From: JAGCJX01 sp045638645
Lineage (GTDB): Bacteria; Bacteroidota; Bacteroidia; Bacteroidales; UBA932
Reading direction: 5' to 3'
Length of the DNA stretch: 64,000 nt
Assembly: GCA_045638645.1 (NCBI GenBank)
Contig: JAZUBU010000009.1
Location: forward strand, 22,541 to 86,540
In this document: positions 35,279 through 42,858 of the stretch, in pieces
Numbering within the stretch: the stretch's first letter is position 1
Layout: every line of letters begins with the position of its first letter
The notes under the pieces: model-generated
Told to the model about the DNA's origin: nothing
The model's input: only the letters and a program-made list of their open reading frames with translations
Database searches by the model: none
Program-made: the position numbers and the translations under genes

Positions 35279-35959
35279 TTATTCAGCCACTTGGATACGG
35301 GTGATGTATTTGTTGATTTCGCGGCCTTCGTAGGTGTTGCCGTATTTGGTTCTGATGATTTCGTACTGCTTCAAGGCTTCAGCTGGTTTACCCATTTCTT
35401 CGTAAATGATACCCGCTTTGAGCAAGTAAGCTGCAACGAATTCGTTGTCAATTACATTGGCAGCGTCCAAGAAGTAGCGTACAGCTTTCTCGAATTGTTC
35501 CAGACCTACGTAAGCGTCACCGATGCAGCAGAGTGCGCGTGCTTTCAGGATGGGATCTTTTCCATTGTACGCTGACAAGTAATCTACGGCTGCTGCATAG
35601 TTGCCCAATTGCAATTCGCAGATACCGGCGTAGAAGTAAACAGCCGCTCCGGCATTGTTGCCGTATTCGTCAATGATTTGCTCGAATCCGAGTGCGTTGC
35701 CGTCACCTTTCAGAGCCGCTTCGAAATTGTCCGCGCGGAAATACTGTTCAGCAACAAAAGTTTGTGCTTCAGCTTCAGCCTTCAACGGTTTGGTGTAGAA
35801 TTGGTTGAAGAGTAAAACGATTGCTACGACTGCTACGATCGCCAAGGTGATGATCGTGATTTTCTTTTTGTTTGCTTCCAGGAAAAGTTCCGCTTTGGAA
35901 ACCACCTGTCCTACGGCCTCGTTGGCCTCATTCGGTTGATTTTTCGTGTTCTGTGCCAT
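35279..35959 (-). CDS. membrane-anchored TPR protein, YfgM-like
   Basis: A 226-residue protein with a short cytoplasmic N-terminus, one membrane helix (about residues 33-52, KITIITLAIVAVVAIVLLF) and a periplasmic domain of about four tetratricopeptide repeats (for example AVYFYAGICELQLGNYAAAVDYL and KARALCCIGDAYVGLEQFEKAVRYF). The topology matches YfgM, a partner of the periplasmic chaperone network in proteobacteria; the Bacteroidetes role is not known. It is the first gene of the leftward unit and has its own promoter. Confidence 0.82.
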   Translation of the reverse strand: MAQNTKNQPNEANEAVGQVVSKAELFLEANKKKITIITLAIVAVVAIVLLFNQFYTKPLKAEAEAQTFVAEQYFRADNFEAALKGDGNALGFEQIIDEYGNNAGAAVYFYAGICELQLGNYAAAVDYLSAYNGKDPILKARALCCIGDAYVGLEQFEKAVRYFLDAANVIDNEFVAAYLLKAGIIYEEMGKPAEALKQYEIIRTKYGNTYEGREINKYITRIQVAE

Positions 35960-35987
35960 CTCTATTTATGGTTTTTACATATTTGCG

Positions 35988-36017
35988 CAAAATTAAAACA
36001 AAAAGTGAAAACCCCAA
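35988..36017 (-). promoter_or_regulatory. promoter TTG-N19-TAATTTTG for the TPR-yebC unit
   Basis: On the minus strand a TTG (plus 36015-36017) stands 19 bases before TAATTTTG (plus 35988-35995). This fits the Bacteroidetes -33/-7 pattern; the TPR ATG is at 35959. Confidence 0.65.
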
Positions 36018-36039
36018 TTATTATTTTGTTATTTATTCA

Positions 36040-36047
36040 TATCTTTG
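36040..36047 (+). promoter_or_regulatory. -7 promoter box TATCTTTG for recF
   Basis: The plus strand reads TATCTTTG, 28 bases before the recF ATG at 36076. No -33 TTG at 19-20 bases was seen. Confidence 0.55.
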
Positions 36048-36075
36048 CTTACGCAATCGGCACAAATCTTGATGT

Positions 36076-37176
36076 ATGTACTTGAATCGGATTATACTAA
36101 GTAACTTTAAGAACATTGCGCATGCGGAGGTGCGTTTTTCGCCCAAATTGAACTGCATTACCGGCGAAAACGGGGCGGGAAAAACGAATCTGCTGGAGGC
36201 GGTGCATTACTTGTCCATGACCAAGAGTTTCCTGCCGTTACAGGATCGTTTCATCTGTCGTTACGGACAGTCCGAATGTGCGTTGCACGGTGATTACAGC
36301 AAGGAAGGTCTGCCGGAAAAAATTGCCATTTCGGTTCGCCCGGATGGGGAAAAGACCCTGCGTCGGAATGACAAAACCCTGTCGCGTCTGTCGGATCACA
36401 TCGGGTTGCTGCCGATTGTGGCGGTGTCTCCGACGGATACATCGCTGATCCAGGATTCTGGAGAAGAGCGTCGTCGGTTGATGAACATGATTCTGTCCCA
36501 GACGGACTCCCAATACCTTAGAGCTATCAAATTGTACAACAGGACTTTACAACAAAGGAACAAATTACTGAAGGAGGATCGTTTGGACGAGGGTCTGTTG
36601 GAAGCATTTACCCAGATGCTGGTGCAGTATGGAGAGCCGGTGGCCCGTCAAAGGGCGGCTCTTGCAGCCTCTCTGAACCGATGGACTTCGGAATATTACA
36701 GCCAACTCAGCGGTGGAAAAGAGACCGTTTCCATCGCGTACGAATCGGATGCCTTGCGGGCTCCGCTGGCCGATGTGTTTCACGATGCCCGTCAGCGGGA
36801 CCGTGTGCTTCGCTATACCTCCGTAGGGGTGCAACGGGATGATTTTGATTTCTCCCTGAATGGCCATCCTCTTCGGAAGAGCGGTTCGCAGGGCCAGCAG
36901 AAGACCTTCCTGACGGCCTTGAAACTGGCACAATTTGCTTTGATGCGGGAACGCTACGGTTTCAGTCCCATTCTGCTCCTGGATGATGTGTTTGACAAGT
37001 TGGACATGAGTCGGGTAGAGTTCCTGGTGGAGTTGGTATCCCGTGAGGATTTTGGTCAGATTTTCATCACGGACAGCAACAAGGTCCGTTTGGAAAAAGT
37101 AGTGGGTTCTGTGACGCGTGAACATTGTTTTTTTCAAGTCAAGAACGGCGAAGTCATCGGAAGTACAGAGGAGTAA
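36076..37176 (+). CDS. recF: DNA replication and repair protein RecF
   Basis: A 366-residue SMC-like ATPase that helps load RecA at single-strand gaps. It shows NRIILSNFKNI at the N-terminus, Walker A GENGAGKTNLLEAV near residue 36, the signature SGSQGQQKTFLTALKLAQ near 275 and Walker B ILLLDDVFDKLD near 300. The ATG at 36076 gives the standard MYLNRIIL start; another ATG 4 bases upstream is out of frame. The DUF721 gene begins one base after its stop. Confidence 0.95.
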   Translation: MYLNRIILSNFKNIAHAEVRFSPKLNCITGENGAGKTNLLEAVHYLSMTKSFLPLQDRFICRYGQSECALHGDYSKEGLPEKIAISVRPDGEKTLRRNDKTLSRLSDHIGLLPIVAVSPTDTSLIQDSGEERRRLMNMILSQTDSQYLRAIKLYNRTLQQRNKLLKEDRLDEGLLEAFTQMLVQYGEPVARQRAALAASLNRWTSEYYSQLSGGKETVSIAYESDALRAPLADVFHDARQRDRVLRYTSVGVQRDDFDFSLNGHPLRKSGSQGQQKTFLTALKLAQFALMRERYGFSPILLLDDVFDKLDMSRVEFLVELVSREDFGQIFITDSNKVRLEKVVGSVTREHCFFQVKNGEVIGSTEE

Positions 37177-37177
37177 C

Positions 37178-37468
37178 ATGGAACGTCAGGAACCGAAATT
37201 GTTGAAAGAGTTGTTGCCGCTGCTGATTCAGGAATCGGGTTGGCAGACCGGGTTGTTGCACGCGGATATCCTGGATGCTTGGAACACTGTGGTGGACGAG
37301 CCGGTCCGGTTGGCAACAGTTCGCAAATACGTAAAGAATAACATCTTATATTGTCATATTTCTTCCTCAGCCTTGCGGTATATGTTGCAAGGTTCGCTGG
37401 ATTATTATTGCAAACAGATCAACCAGCGGGTCGGTTTGGGAACTATCAAAAAAATTGTCTTGCGATGA
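37178..37468 (+). CDS. DUF721 protein (DciA-like)
   Basis: A 96-residue DUF721 protein. The ATG at 37178 lies one base past the recF stop. It shows the family pattern of a basic helical N-terminus, the helix ILDAWNTVVDEPVRLAT and the strand-helix NNILYCHISSSALRYMLQ ending NQRVGLGTIKKIVLR. DUF721 includes DciA, which recruits the replicative helicase in bacteria without DnaC; pairing with recF is compatible with a replication role but not proof. Its TGA overlaps the ATG of pdxB. Confidence 0.85.
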   Translation: MERQEPKLLKELLPLLIQESGWQTGLLHADILDAWNTVVDEPVRLATVRKYVKNNILYCHISSSALRYMLQGSLDYYCKQINQRVGLGTIKKIVLR

Positions 37469-38568
37469 AGATTGTTGTAGACCAGGACATCCCGTTCTTG
37501 GATGGGGTTCTTGAGCCGTTTGCCGAGGTTCGTTTTTCCAAAGGCAGTGCCATTGATGCCGGGATGGTGTGCGATGCCGATGCACTCCTGGTAAGGACCC
37601 GGACCCGGTGCGACCGGGATTTGCTGGAAGGGTCTTCCGTCCAGTTTGTCGGGTCGGCAACGATTGGGGCGGACCACGTGGATTTGCCTGCTCTGCAGCA
37701 GATGGGCATTGCTTTTGCGAATGTCCCGGGTTGTAATGCCGGGGGAGTGATGCAATATGTTTTTACCGCTTTGTATGGACTCGTGACGCGTGGAACCGGG
37801 GTGCTGTCCCCGGATCCGGACGGTATCTGGGCTCAGGGACGGACCTTTGGGGTTATCGGAGTAGGTCATGTCGGCAGTCGTGTGGCCTGTTTGGCAGAGG
37901 CCTTGGGGTATCGGGTGCTTCGTTGTGATCCGCCTCGTGAGAAGGCTGAATACGGGGAGGCATTGGCCTGTTCTCCGTTTGTCGATTTGGAGACCTTGTT
38001 GGCAGAGTCCGATGTGGTGACGGTGCACGTGCCGTTGGATGAGACCACCCGCGGTATGATTGGGGATGCATTTTTGGCGGCGATGAAGCCGCAGGCAATC
38101 CTGATCAACAGTTCAAGGGGGCCTGTAGCGGAAGCGTCTGCCTTGATTCGCGCACGGACACAGGGTCGTTTGGGAGGTTTGGTGCTGGATGTATGGCCCG
38201 GAGAGCCGGATCTGGATGAAGATTTGTTGGCCTGTGCGGACGTGGCTTCCCCCCACATTGCCGGTTATTCTTACGAAGGGAAGGTCAATGGTACGGTTGG
38301 CGTGGTTCGTGCCTTGGCTGCTCACTTTGGTTGGGAGTCGCTGAAGGCATTTCAGCCTGTCTCTGAGCAGGGGAACTTGCCTGTCTGGTCCCTTTGTGAA
38401 TTGCGGAAAGAAAGCAACCAGGCCTTGGCCCGCCGTTTTGAGCAGGTGTTTGATGTACCCGCCATCAGTCAGCGTTTGAAGACTGCTCCAGCGCAGTTTG
38501 AGGAGTTTCGCTCCACTTTTTATTTTCGGCATGAGTTTTCTTTTGACTTCACCGAAAAAGAATCGTAA
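37465..38568 (+). CDS. pdxB: 4-phosphoerythronate dehydrogenase PdxB
   Basis: A 367-residue D-2-hydroxyacid dehydrogenase of the PdxB type, which oxidises 4-phosphoerythronate in pyridoxal 5'-phosphate synthesis. It begins MKIVVDQDIPFLDGVLEPFAEV as in PdxB, then VRTRTRCDRDLLEGSSVQFVGSATIGADHVD, the NAD motif GVIGVGHVGSRVA near residue 130, the catalytic arginine in INSSRGPVAE and the histidine in SPHIAGYSYEGK, followed by the extra C-terminal dimerisation domain (about 280-367). The ATG at 37465 overlaps the DUF721 stop. Confidence 0.92.
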   Translation: MKIVVDQDIPFLDGVLEPFAEVRFSKGSAIDAGMVCDADALLVRTRTRCDRDLLEGSSVQFVGSATIGADHVDLPALQQMGIAFANVPGCNAGGVMQYVFTALYGLVTRGTGVLSPDPDGIWAQGRTFGVIGVGHVGSRVACLAEALGYRVLRCDPPREKAEYGEALACSPFVDLETLLAESDVVTVHVPLDETTRGMIGDAFLAAMKPQAILINSSRGPVAEASALIRARTQGRLGGLVLDVWPGEPDLDEDLLACADVASPHIAGYSYEGKVNGTVGVVRALAAHFGWESLKAFQPVSEQGNLPVWSLCELRKESNQALARRFEQVFDVPAISQRLKTAPAQFEEFRSTFYFRHEFSFDFTEKES

Positions 38569-38612
38569 CTTTACCATTTCAACAAATAGCTCAACCTCTT
38601 AATTTTATCGAT

Positions 38613-40076
38613 ATGCAAAACGAAAGAATCGAAAAACAATTGGCGAATTACCGCAGTGGTTTTCCTTATTTGAATGTCCTGGCAGCGGCCGTACCGGGAG
38701 CCGGTATCCGTTGTATGACCGCGGAGGAACAAACTGCAGCCTTGGCAATCCGCGAAGCATTCCAGGGATCTTTGATCAAATTTGTTCCGGCATCCGGAGC
38801 AGCTTCCCGGATGTTCAAGGATTTGTTTGAGGCCAAAGAAGCCCTGGAAGCAGGAGCACAACCGTCGGATTTGAAGCCGGCAGCCCAACGTTTCCTTCTG
38901 AATTTACAACGATTCCCGTTCTATACTGCATCCCTTTTCGGTTCTGATGACTTGCAGACGAATGAAGGCTGTTTGTCCGCTCTGAACAAAGTCTTGGTTA
39001 GCGAAAACGGTCAGGGCTACAATTATGGCGCTCGTCCGAAAGGCCAAATCCTTTTCCATGCCTATGAAAATCAAGTACGGACGGCTTTTGAAGAACATTT
39101 GGTGGAAGCGGCTGAATACGCTGCGGATCAGGAGGGCAATGCCTACCTGCATTTTACCGCTTCTCCTGAGCACCTCGAGGGCTTTCGTGCGTTGCTGAAT
39201 CAGGTATTGCCTTACTATGAGGAACGCTTTGGTTGCCGTTACCATGTGTCGTTCTCGACGCAGGATCCGGAGACCGATATCGTTGCGGCCAATGAGGACA
39301 ATACACCGTTCCTGAAAGAGGATGGTACGATGTTGTTCCGACCGGGTGGACACGGCGCCTTGCTGCGCAATCTGAATGCCCTGGATTCGGACATTGCCAT
39401 CATCAAAAACATTGATAACGTCGTTCGAGAAGAATTGTTGCCGACAACCGTCCATTGGAAACGAATTCTGGTCGGCGAACTCCTGCGCCTGCGTGAAAAG
39501 GCGTTTGACTATTTGCGTCGTCTGGAAGCCGGGGAACGGGATGCAGCATTCTGCTGCGAGGTGCGTGCTTACCTGGCAGATTCCTTCCTGATTCAGTTGC
39601 CGGAGGTAGAGGGCGATGAACTGGTTGCCCTGCTTCGCCAAAAGTTGGACCGTCCGATCCGTGTTTGCGGAATGGTCAAGAACGAAGGGGAACCGGGTGG
39701 CGGCCCGTTTGTGATCCGCGAGGAAGATGGTACGACGTCGTTGCAAATTCTCGAAGGAGCCCAATTGAATCCTGACGATGCCGGCGTACAGGCAGCAAAG
39801 GCCGCTTCTACGCACTTCAATCCCGTGGATTTGGTTTGCTCTTTGCGTCGTTACGATGGAACCAAATATGATTTGGAGGCCTTTGTGGATCCGAAGACCG
39901 GTTTTATCAGCGAGAAAAGTTACGAAGGCCGTGTTTTGAAGGCCCAAGAATTGCCGGGTTTGTGGAACGGTTCCATGAGCAATTGGAATACGGTATTTGT
40001 GGAAGTGCCGCTGTTGACCTTCAATCCGGTTAAAACTGTGTTGGATCTGCTGAGAAAGGAACACGCAGCAGAGTAG
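38613..40076 (+). CDS. DUF4301 family protein
   Basis: A 487-residue protein of the Bacteroidetes family DUF4301, of unknown function. Notable segments are KFVPASGAASRMFKDLFEAK near residue 50, VSFSTQDPETDIVAANEDNTPFLKEDGTMLFRPGGHGALLRNLN near 210-250 and GGPFVIREEDG near 370. The GHGALL and ASGAASRM motifs with surrounding acidic residues look like a sugar-nucleotide or phosphosugar transferase fold, but that is only an impression. It starts 44 bases after pdxB; a TAACTTTA sequence at 38565-38572 is a near-miss to a promoter box. Confidence 0.82.
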   Translation: MQNERIEKQLANYRSGFPYLNVLAAAVPGAGIRCMTAEEQTAALAIREAFQGSLIKFVPASGAASRMFKDLFEAKEALEAGAQPSDLKPAAQRFLLNLQRFPFYTASLFGSDDLQTNEGCLSALNKVLVSENGQGYNYGARPKGQILFHAYENQVRTAFEEHLVEAAEYAADQEGNAYLHFTASPEHLEGFRALLNQVLPYYEERFGCRYHVSFSTQDPETDIVAANEDNTPFLKEDGTMLFRPGGHGALLRNLNALDSDIAIIKNIDNVVREELLPTTVHWKRILVGELLRLREKAFDYLRRLEAGERDAAFCCEVRAYLADSFLIQLPEVEGDELVALLRQKLDRPIRVCGMVKNEGEPGGGPFVIREEDGTTSLQILEGAQLNPDDAGVQAAKAASTHFNPVDLVCSLRRYDGTKYDLEAFVDPKTGFISEKSYEGRVLKAQELPGLWNGSMSNWNTVFVEVPLLTFNPVKTVLDLLRKEHAAE

Positions 40077-40082
40077 AATTTG
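40074..40082 (+). promoter_or_regulatory. possible promoter box (TAGAATTTG) before the small exported ORF
   Basis: TAGAATTTG overlaps the DUF4301 stop codon and is followed by four bases and then GTG at 40087. It has one extra base between TA and TTTG compared with consensus, so it is a weak call, but the four-base spacing to the start codon is the same as at 6910, 6946 and 55275. Confidence 0.3.
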
Positions 40083-40086
40083 CGCC

Positions 40087-40464
40087 GTGAAAAAGTTGGT
40101 ATTCCTGTTAGCAATCCTGGTCCTGGGTTCGGTAGTCTCCGAGCGCTCTGCGTCTGTAGAATCCAGTGTTTCATGTTGGCAGGAGAACGTGGTCTCATCT
40201 GCGGACGATAACTTGTCGGGTGTCTTTACCCCTGGTGATGCTGTCGTTTCTGCAACCCCTCCGAGTCCGGTTTTGGATCCTGTTTCAAGAACGAAGGGAG
40301 GGAAGTCGCATTCCTTTTCGTCTCACGGCGCTGCCCGTAAAGAAAAACAAGGGGCTTGTTTTGCAAAGCCCCTTCTCTATTATAAATACCGTAGCCACCT
40401 TTTCATTCTTGCGTCCAGAAGCGTGGACAAATATGTCTATGCATTGGAGCGAATTATCATTTAG
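40087..40464 (+). CDS. small exported protein, unknown
   Basis: A 125-residue ORF that starts with GTG and has a convincing signal peptide (KKLVFLLAILVLGSVVSERSA). The middle is Ser/Pro-rich and disordered; the tail is basic and aromatic, ending LFILASRSVDKYVYALERIII, which recalls the conserved tail of some short Bacteroidetes proteins though I cannot name the family. A GC-rich hairpin (40351-40373) lies inside it, which could mean that the ORF is spurious and the hairpin is the DUF4301 terminator. The signal peptide and the structured C-terminus argue for a real gene. Confidence 0.5.
   Translation: MKKLVFLLAILVLGSVVSERSASVESSVSCWQENVVSSADDNLSGVFTPGDAVVSATPPSPVLDPVSRTKGGKSHSFSSHGAARKEKQGACFAKPLLYYKYRSHLFILASRSVDKYVYALERIII
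40351..40380 (+). terminator. possible terminator hairpin inside the small ORF
   Basis: GGGGCTT (40351-40357) pairs with AAGCCCC (about 40366-40372) around a loop of about 8 bases and is followed by a T-rich but interrupted run (TTCTCTATT). It would end the recF-DUF4301 unit if functional. Confidence 0.4.
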
Positions 40465-40540
40465 GTCCGTAACCGTTTGCTGATTGCGGTTCTCGCGAAC
40501 TATTTTCTGAACACATTTCTTAACTTAAAACGGATCACAA

Positions 40541-41881
40541 ATGATAACATGGATGATTGTAATCTTTGTGCTCGGTTATGCGTGCATTGCGCTTGAGCAC
40601 AAACTTAAAATTGATAAGGCCGCTTCTTCGCTCGTGATGTTCGGGCTGATTTGGTCAGTCTATGCCCTGATGGGCCCGCAGGCAGATACCGGGGCCCAAT
40701 TGATGGAACACTTGGGTAGTACCTGTGAGACACTGCTGTTTCTCATCGGTGCGATGACAATCGTAGACCTCATTGATATGCATGGAGGATTCTACATCAT
40801 TACCCAGTACATCACAACCCGCAATAAATTCCGGCTTCTTTGGCTGATGGCAGGCATTACATTTTTTATGTCCGCCGTGCTCGACAATATGACAACTACC
40901 ATTGTCATGATTATGATGCTTCGAAAAATCATTGCCAAACCCCAGGACCGCTGGATTTTTTCGGGTATTATCATCATTGCTGCCAACAGTGGGGGCGCCT
41001 GGTCACCGATTGGCGATGTCACGACCATCATGCTCTGGATGCGGGGCCATGTGACCACGGTGCCTTTGATGGCATATTTGGTTTTGCCTTGTCTGGTTTC
41101 TTTGTTTGTTCCCCTCTTCATTACCTCGTTCCGGTTCCGGAAAAGTCATGGAGACAACCTTTCGTCGCAGCCCCTGGAACTCCGTTTGCCCCAAGGTGTC
41201 GGCAAACGTTTCAGCCGGGGAATCTTTTTTGCCGGTGTTTTGGGCCTGCTTTCGGTTCCCGTCTTCAAAACTTTGACGGGATTGCCCCCGTATGTAGGTG
41301 TGATGTTTGTGCTGGGTGGTTTGTGGGTGCTTACCGAGATTGTGTACGGTCGGAAGCGGGAGATTGAAGAGAGCATCAAGAACCGGGTTTCGAAAGTATT
41401 GAAACACATCGATATGCCTACGATTCTCTTTTTCTTGGGTATTTTGATGTCTGTTGCAGGCCTGCAGAGTGCCGGGATTCTTGGATCAGTAGCCAATTAT
41501 TTGGACCAGAATGTGCATGAGGTGTTTACCATTTCCACAGCGGTGGGTATGCTGTCGTCGGTGGTGGATAACGTGCCTTTGGTGGCAGGCTGTATGGGTA
41601 TGTATCCCATCGCTTCGCCGGAGGTGATTGCAGCCAGTGCCGACCCCGCTTATCTGCAAGCATTTGCTCAAGATGGATTGTTCTGGTTGCTGTTGACTTA
41701 TTGTGCGGGTGTAGGGGGAAGTATCCTGATCATCGGTTCTGCAGCAGGGGTTATTGCAATGGGTCTTGAGAGGATCGACTTTGGTTGGTATTTCAAGCAT
41801 GTAAGTTTGTTGGCTTTGCTGGGCTATCTTGCAGGAGTCGTTGTCATTTACTTGGAGTCCCTCTTTTGGATGACCGTGTAG
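40541..41881 (+). CDS. nhaD: Na+/H+ antiporter NhaD
   Basis: A 446-residue NhaD-type antiporter of the ion transporter superfamily, with about 11-12 membrane helices. Family segments are KAASSLVMFGLIWSVYALMG, LIGAMTIVDLIDMHGGF, FFMSAVLDNMTTTIVMIMML, SGIIIIAANSGGAWSPIGDVTTIMLW and STAVGMLSSVVDNVPLVAG; the paired DNMTTT and DNVPLV motifs are the two inverted-repeat ion-site loops. It exchanges external H+ for internal Na+ and fits with the two Na+-linked enzymes in this window. A strong terminator follows. Confidence 0.93.
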   Translation: MITWMIVIFVLGYACIALEHKLKIDKAASSLVMFGLIWSVYALMGPQADTGAQLMEHLGSTCETLLFLIGAMTIVDLIDMHGGFYIITQYITTRNKFRLLWLMAGITFFMSAVLDNMTTTIVMIMMLRKIIAKPQDRWIFSGIIIIAANSGGAWSPIGDVTTIMLWMRGHVTTVPLMAYLVLPCLVSLFVPLFITSFRFRKSHGDNLSSQPLELRLPQGVGKRFSRGIFFAGVLGLLSVPVFKTLTGLPPYVGVMFVLGGLWVLTEIVYGRKREIEESIKNRVSKVLKHIDMPTILFFLGILMSVAGLQSAGILGSVANYLDQNVHEVFTISTAVGMLSSVVDNVPLVAGCMGMYPIASPEVIAASADPAYLQAFAQDGLFWLLLTYCAGVGGSILIIGSAAGVIAMGLERIDFGWYFKHVSLLALLGYLAGVVVIYLESLFWMTV

Positions 41882-41900
41882 AGGAACAGTATGAAAACAG

Positions 41901-41940
41901 AAAAGGGGATGGCCGAGTTTTACGGTCATCCCCTTTTTTT
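41901..41940. terminator. bidirectional terminator between nhaD and folD
   Basis: AAAAGGGGATG (41901-41911) pairs with CATCCCCTTTT (41927-41937) and is flanked by A and T runs, so it can end transcription from both convergent genes (stops at 41881 and 41953). Confidence 0.88.
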
Positions 41941-41952
41941 CTGGAATAGAGG

Positions 41953-42828
41953 TTATTTTTCGTTGATTTCTGCGGCACGCAAGGTGTTTTTCATCAAGGA
42001 AATGATGGTCATGGGCCCTACACCTCCGGGAACGGGGGTGATGTGGGAACATTTGGGAGCCACCTCATCAAAGGCTACGTCGCCCACAATGCGGTAGCCC
42101 TTTTCATTGTCTGCCGGCAGACGAGTGATGCCGACATCAATGACAACAGCCCCTTCTTTTACCATATCGCCTTTCAGAAACTCCGGCACACCGATGGCTG
42201 CAATGATGATGTCTGCTTGTAAGGTCAGATCTTTGATGTTGGGAGTCAGACTGTGGCAGACGGTCACGGTACAGTTGCCCGGATAGGTTTTTTGGGAAAG
42301 CAGGTTGGCCATGGGGCGGCCGACAATGTTGCTACGGCCCAAAATGACACAATGCTTGCCCTTGGTGTCGATTTCGTAAGCCTTGAGCAGTTCCATGATT
42401 CCGTGAGGAGTTGCTGATACGAAACAGGGTAGTCCCAAGGTCATGTTGCCGACATTGACCGAGTGGAAACCGTCCACGTCTTTCCGGGGATCAATGGATT
42501 CAATGACACTTTGTTCATCAATGTGTTTCGGCAAAGGTAGTTGGACAATGAAACCATCCACGGTTGCATCATTGTTCAGCTTTTGAATCTCCGCAATCAA
42601 CTCTTCTTGGGAAATTGTGTCGGGATAGGTCAGGACGGTGGATTTAAAACCTACCTGGGCACAGGCCTTTTCCTTGTTGGCTACGTAGGTCATACTTGCA
42701 CCGTTGTTGCCGACCAGGATGGCAACCAGGTGAGGTGCCCGTTTTCCCGCAGCCAGGCGGTCTTCAACGTTTCGGGCAATCTCCTTTTTCAGGTTTGCAG
42801 CAGTTTCTTTTCCGTTAATCAGAATCAT
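41953..42828 (-). CDS. folD: bifunctional methylenetetrahydrofolate dehydrogenase/cyclohydrolase
   Basis: A 291-residue FolD, which converts methylene-THF to methenyl-THF and formyl-THF. Marks are the catalytic YVANKEKAC with its lysine near residue 56, GFIVQLPLPKHID, KDVDGFHSVNVG, the NADP motif VILGRSNIVGRPMANLL and the closing PVPGGVGPMTIISLMKNT. It is the last gene of the leftward lysA-ffh-folD group, 30 bases after ffh. Confidence 0.97.
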   Translation of the reverse strand: MILINGKETAANLKKEIARNVEDRLAAGKRAPHLVAILVGNNGASMTYVANKEKACAQVGFKSTVLTYPDTISQEELIAEIQKLNNDATVDGFIVQLPLPKHIDEQSVIESIDPRKDVDGFHSVNVGNMTLGLPCFVSATPHGIMELLKAYEIDTKGKHCVILGRSNIVGRPMANLLSQKTYPGNCTVTVCHSLTPNIKDLTLQADIIIAAIGVPEFLKGDMVKEGAVVIDVGITRLPADNEKGYRIVGDVAFDEVAPKCSHITPVPGGVGPMTIISLMKNTLRAAEINEK

Positions 42829-42858
42829 GGTTTTGCCTTTGTGCTATGTGGTGATCAA

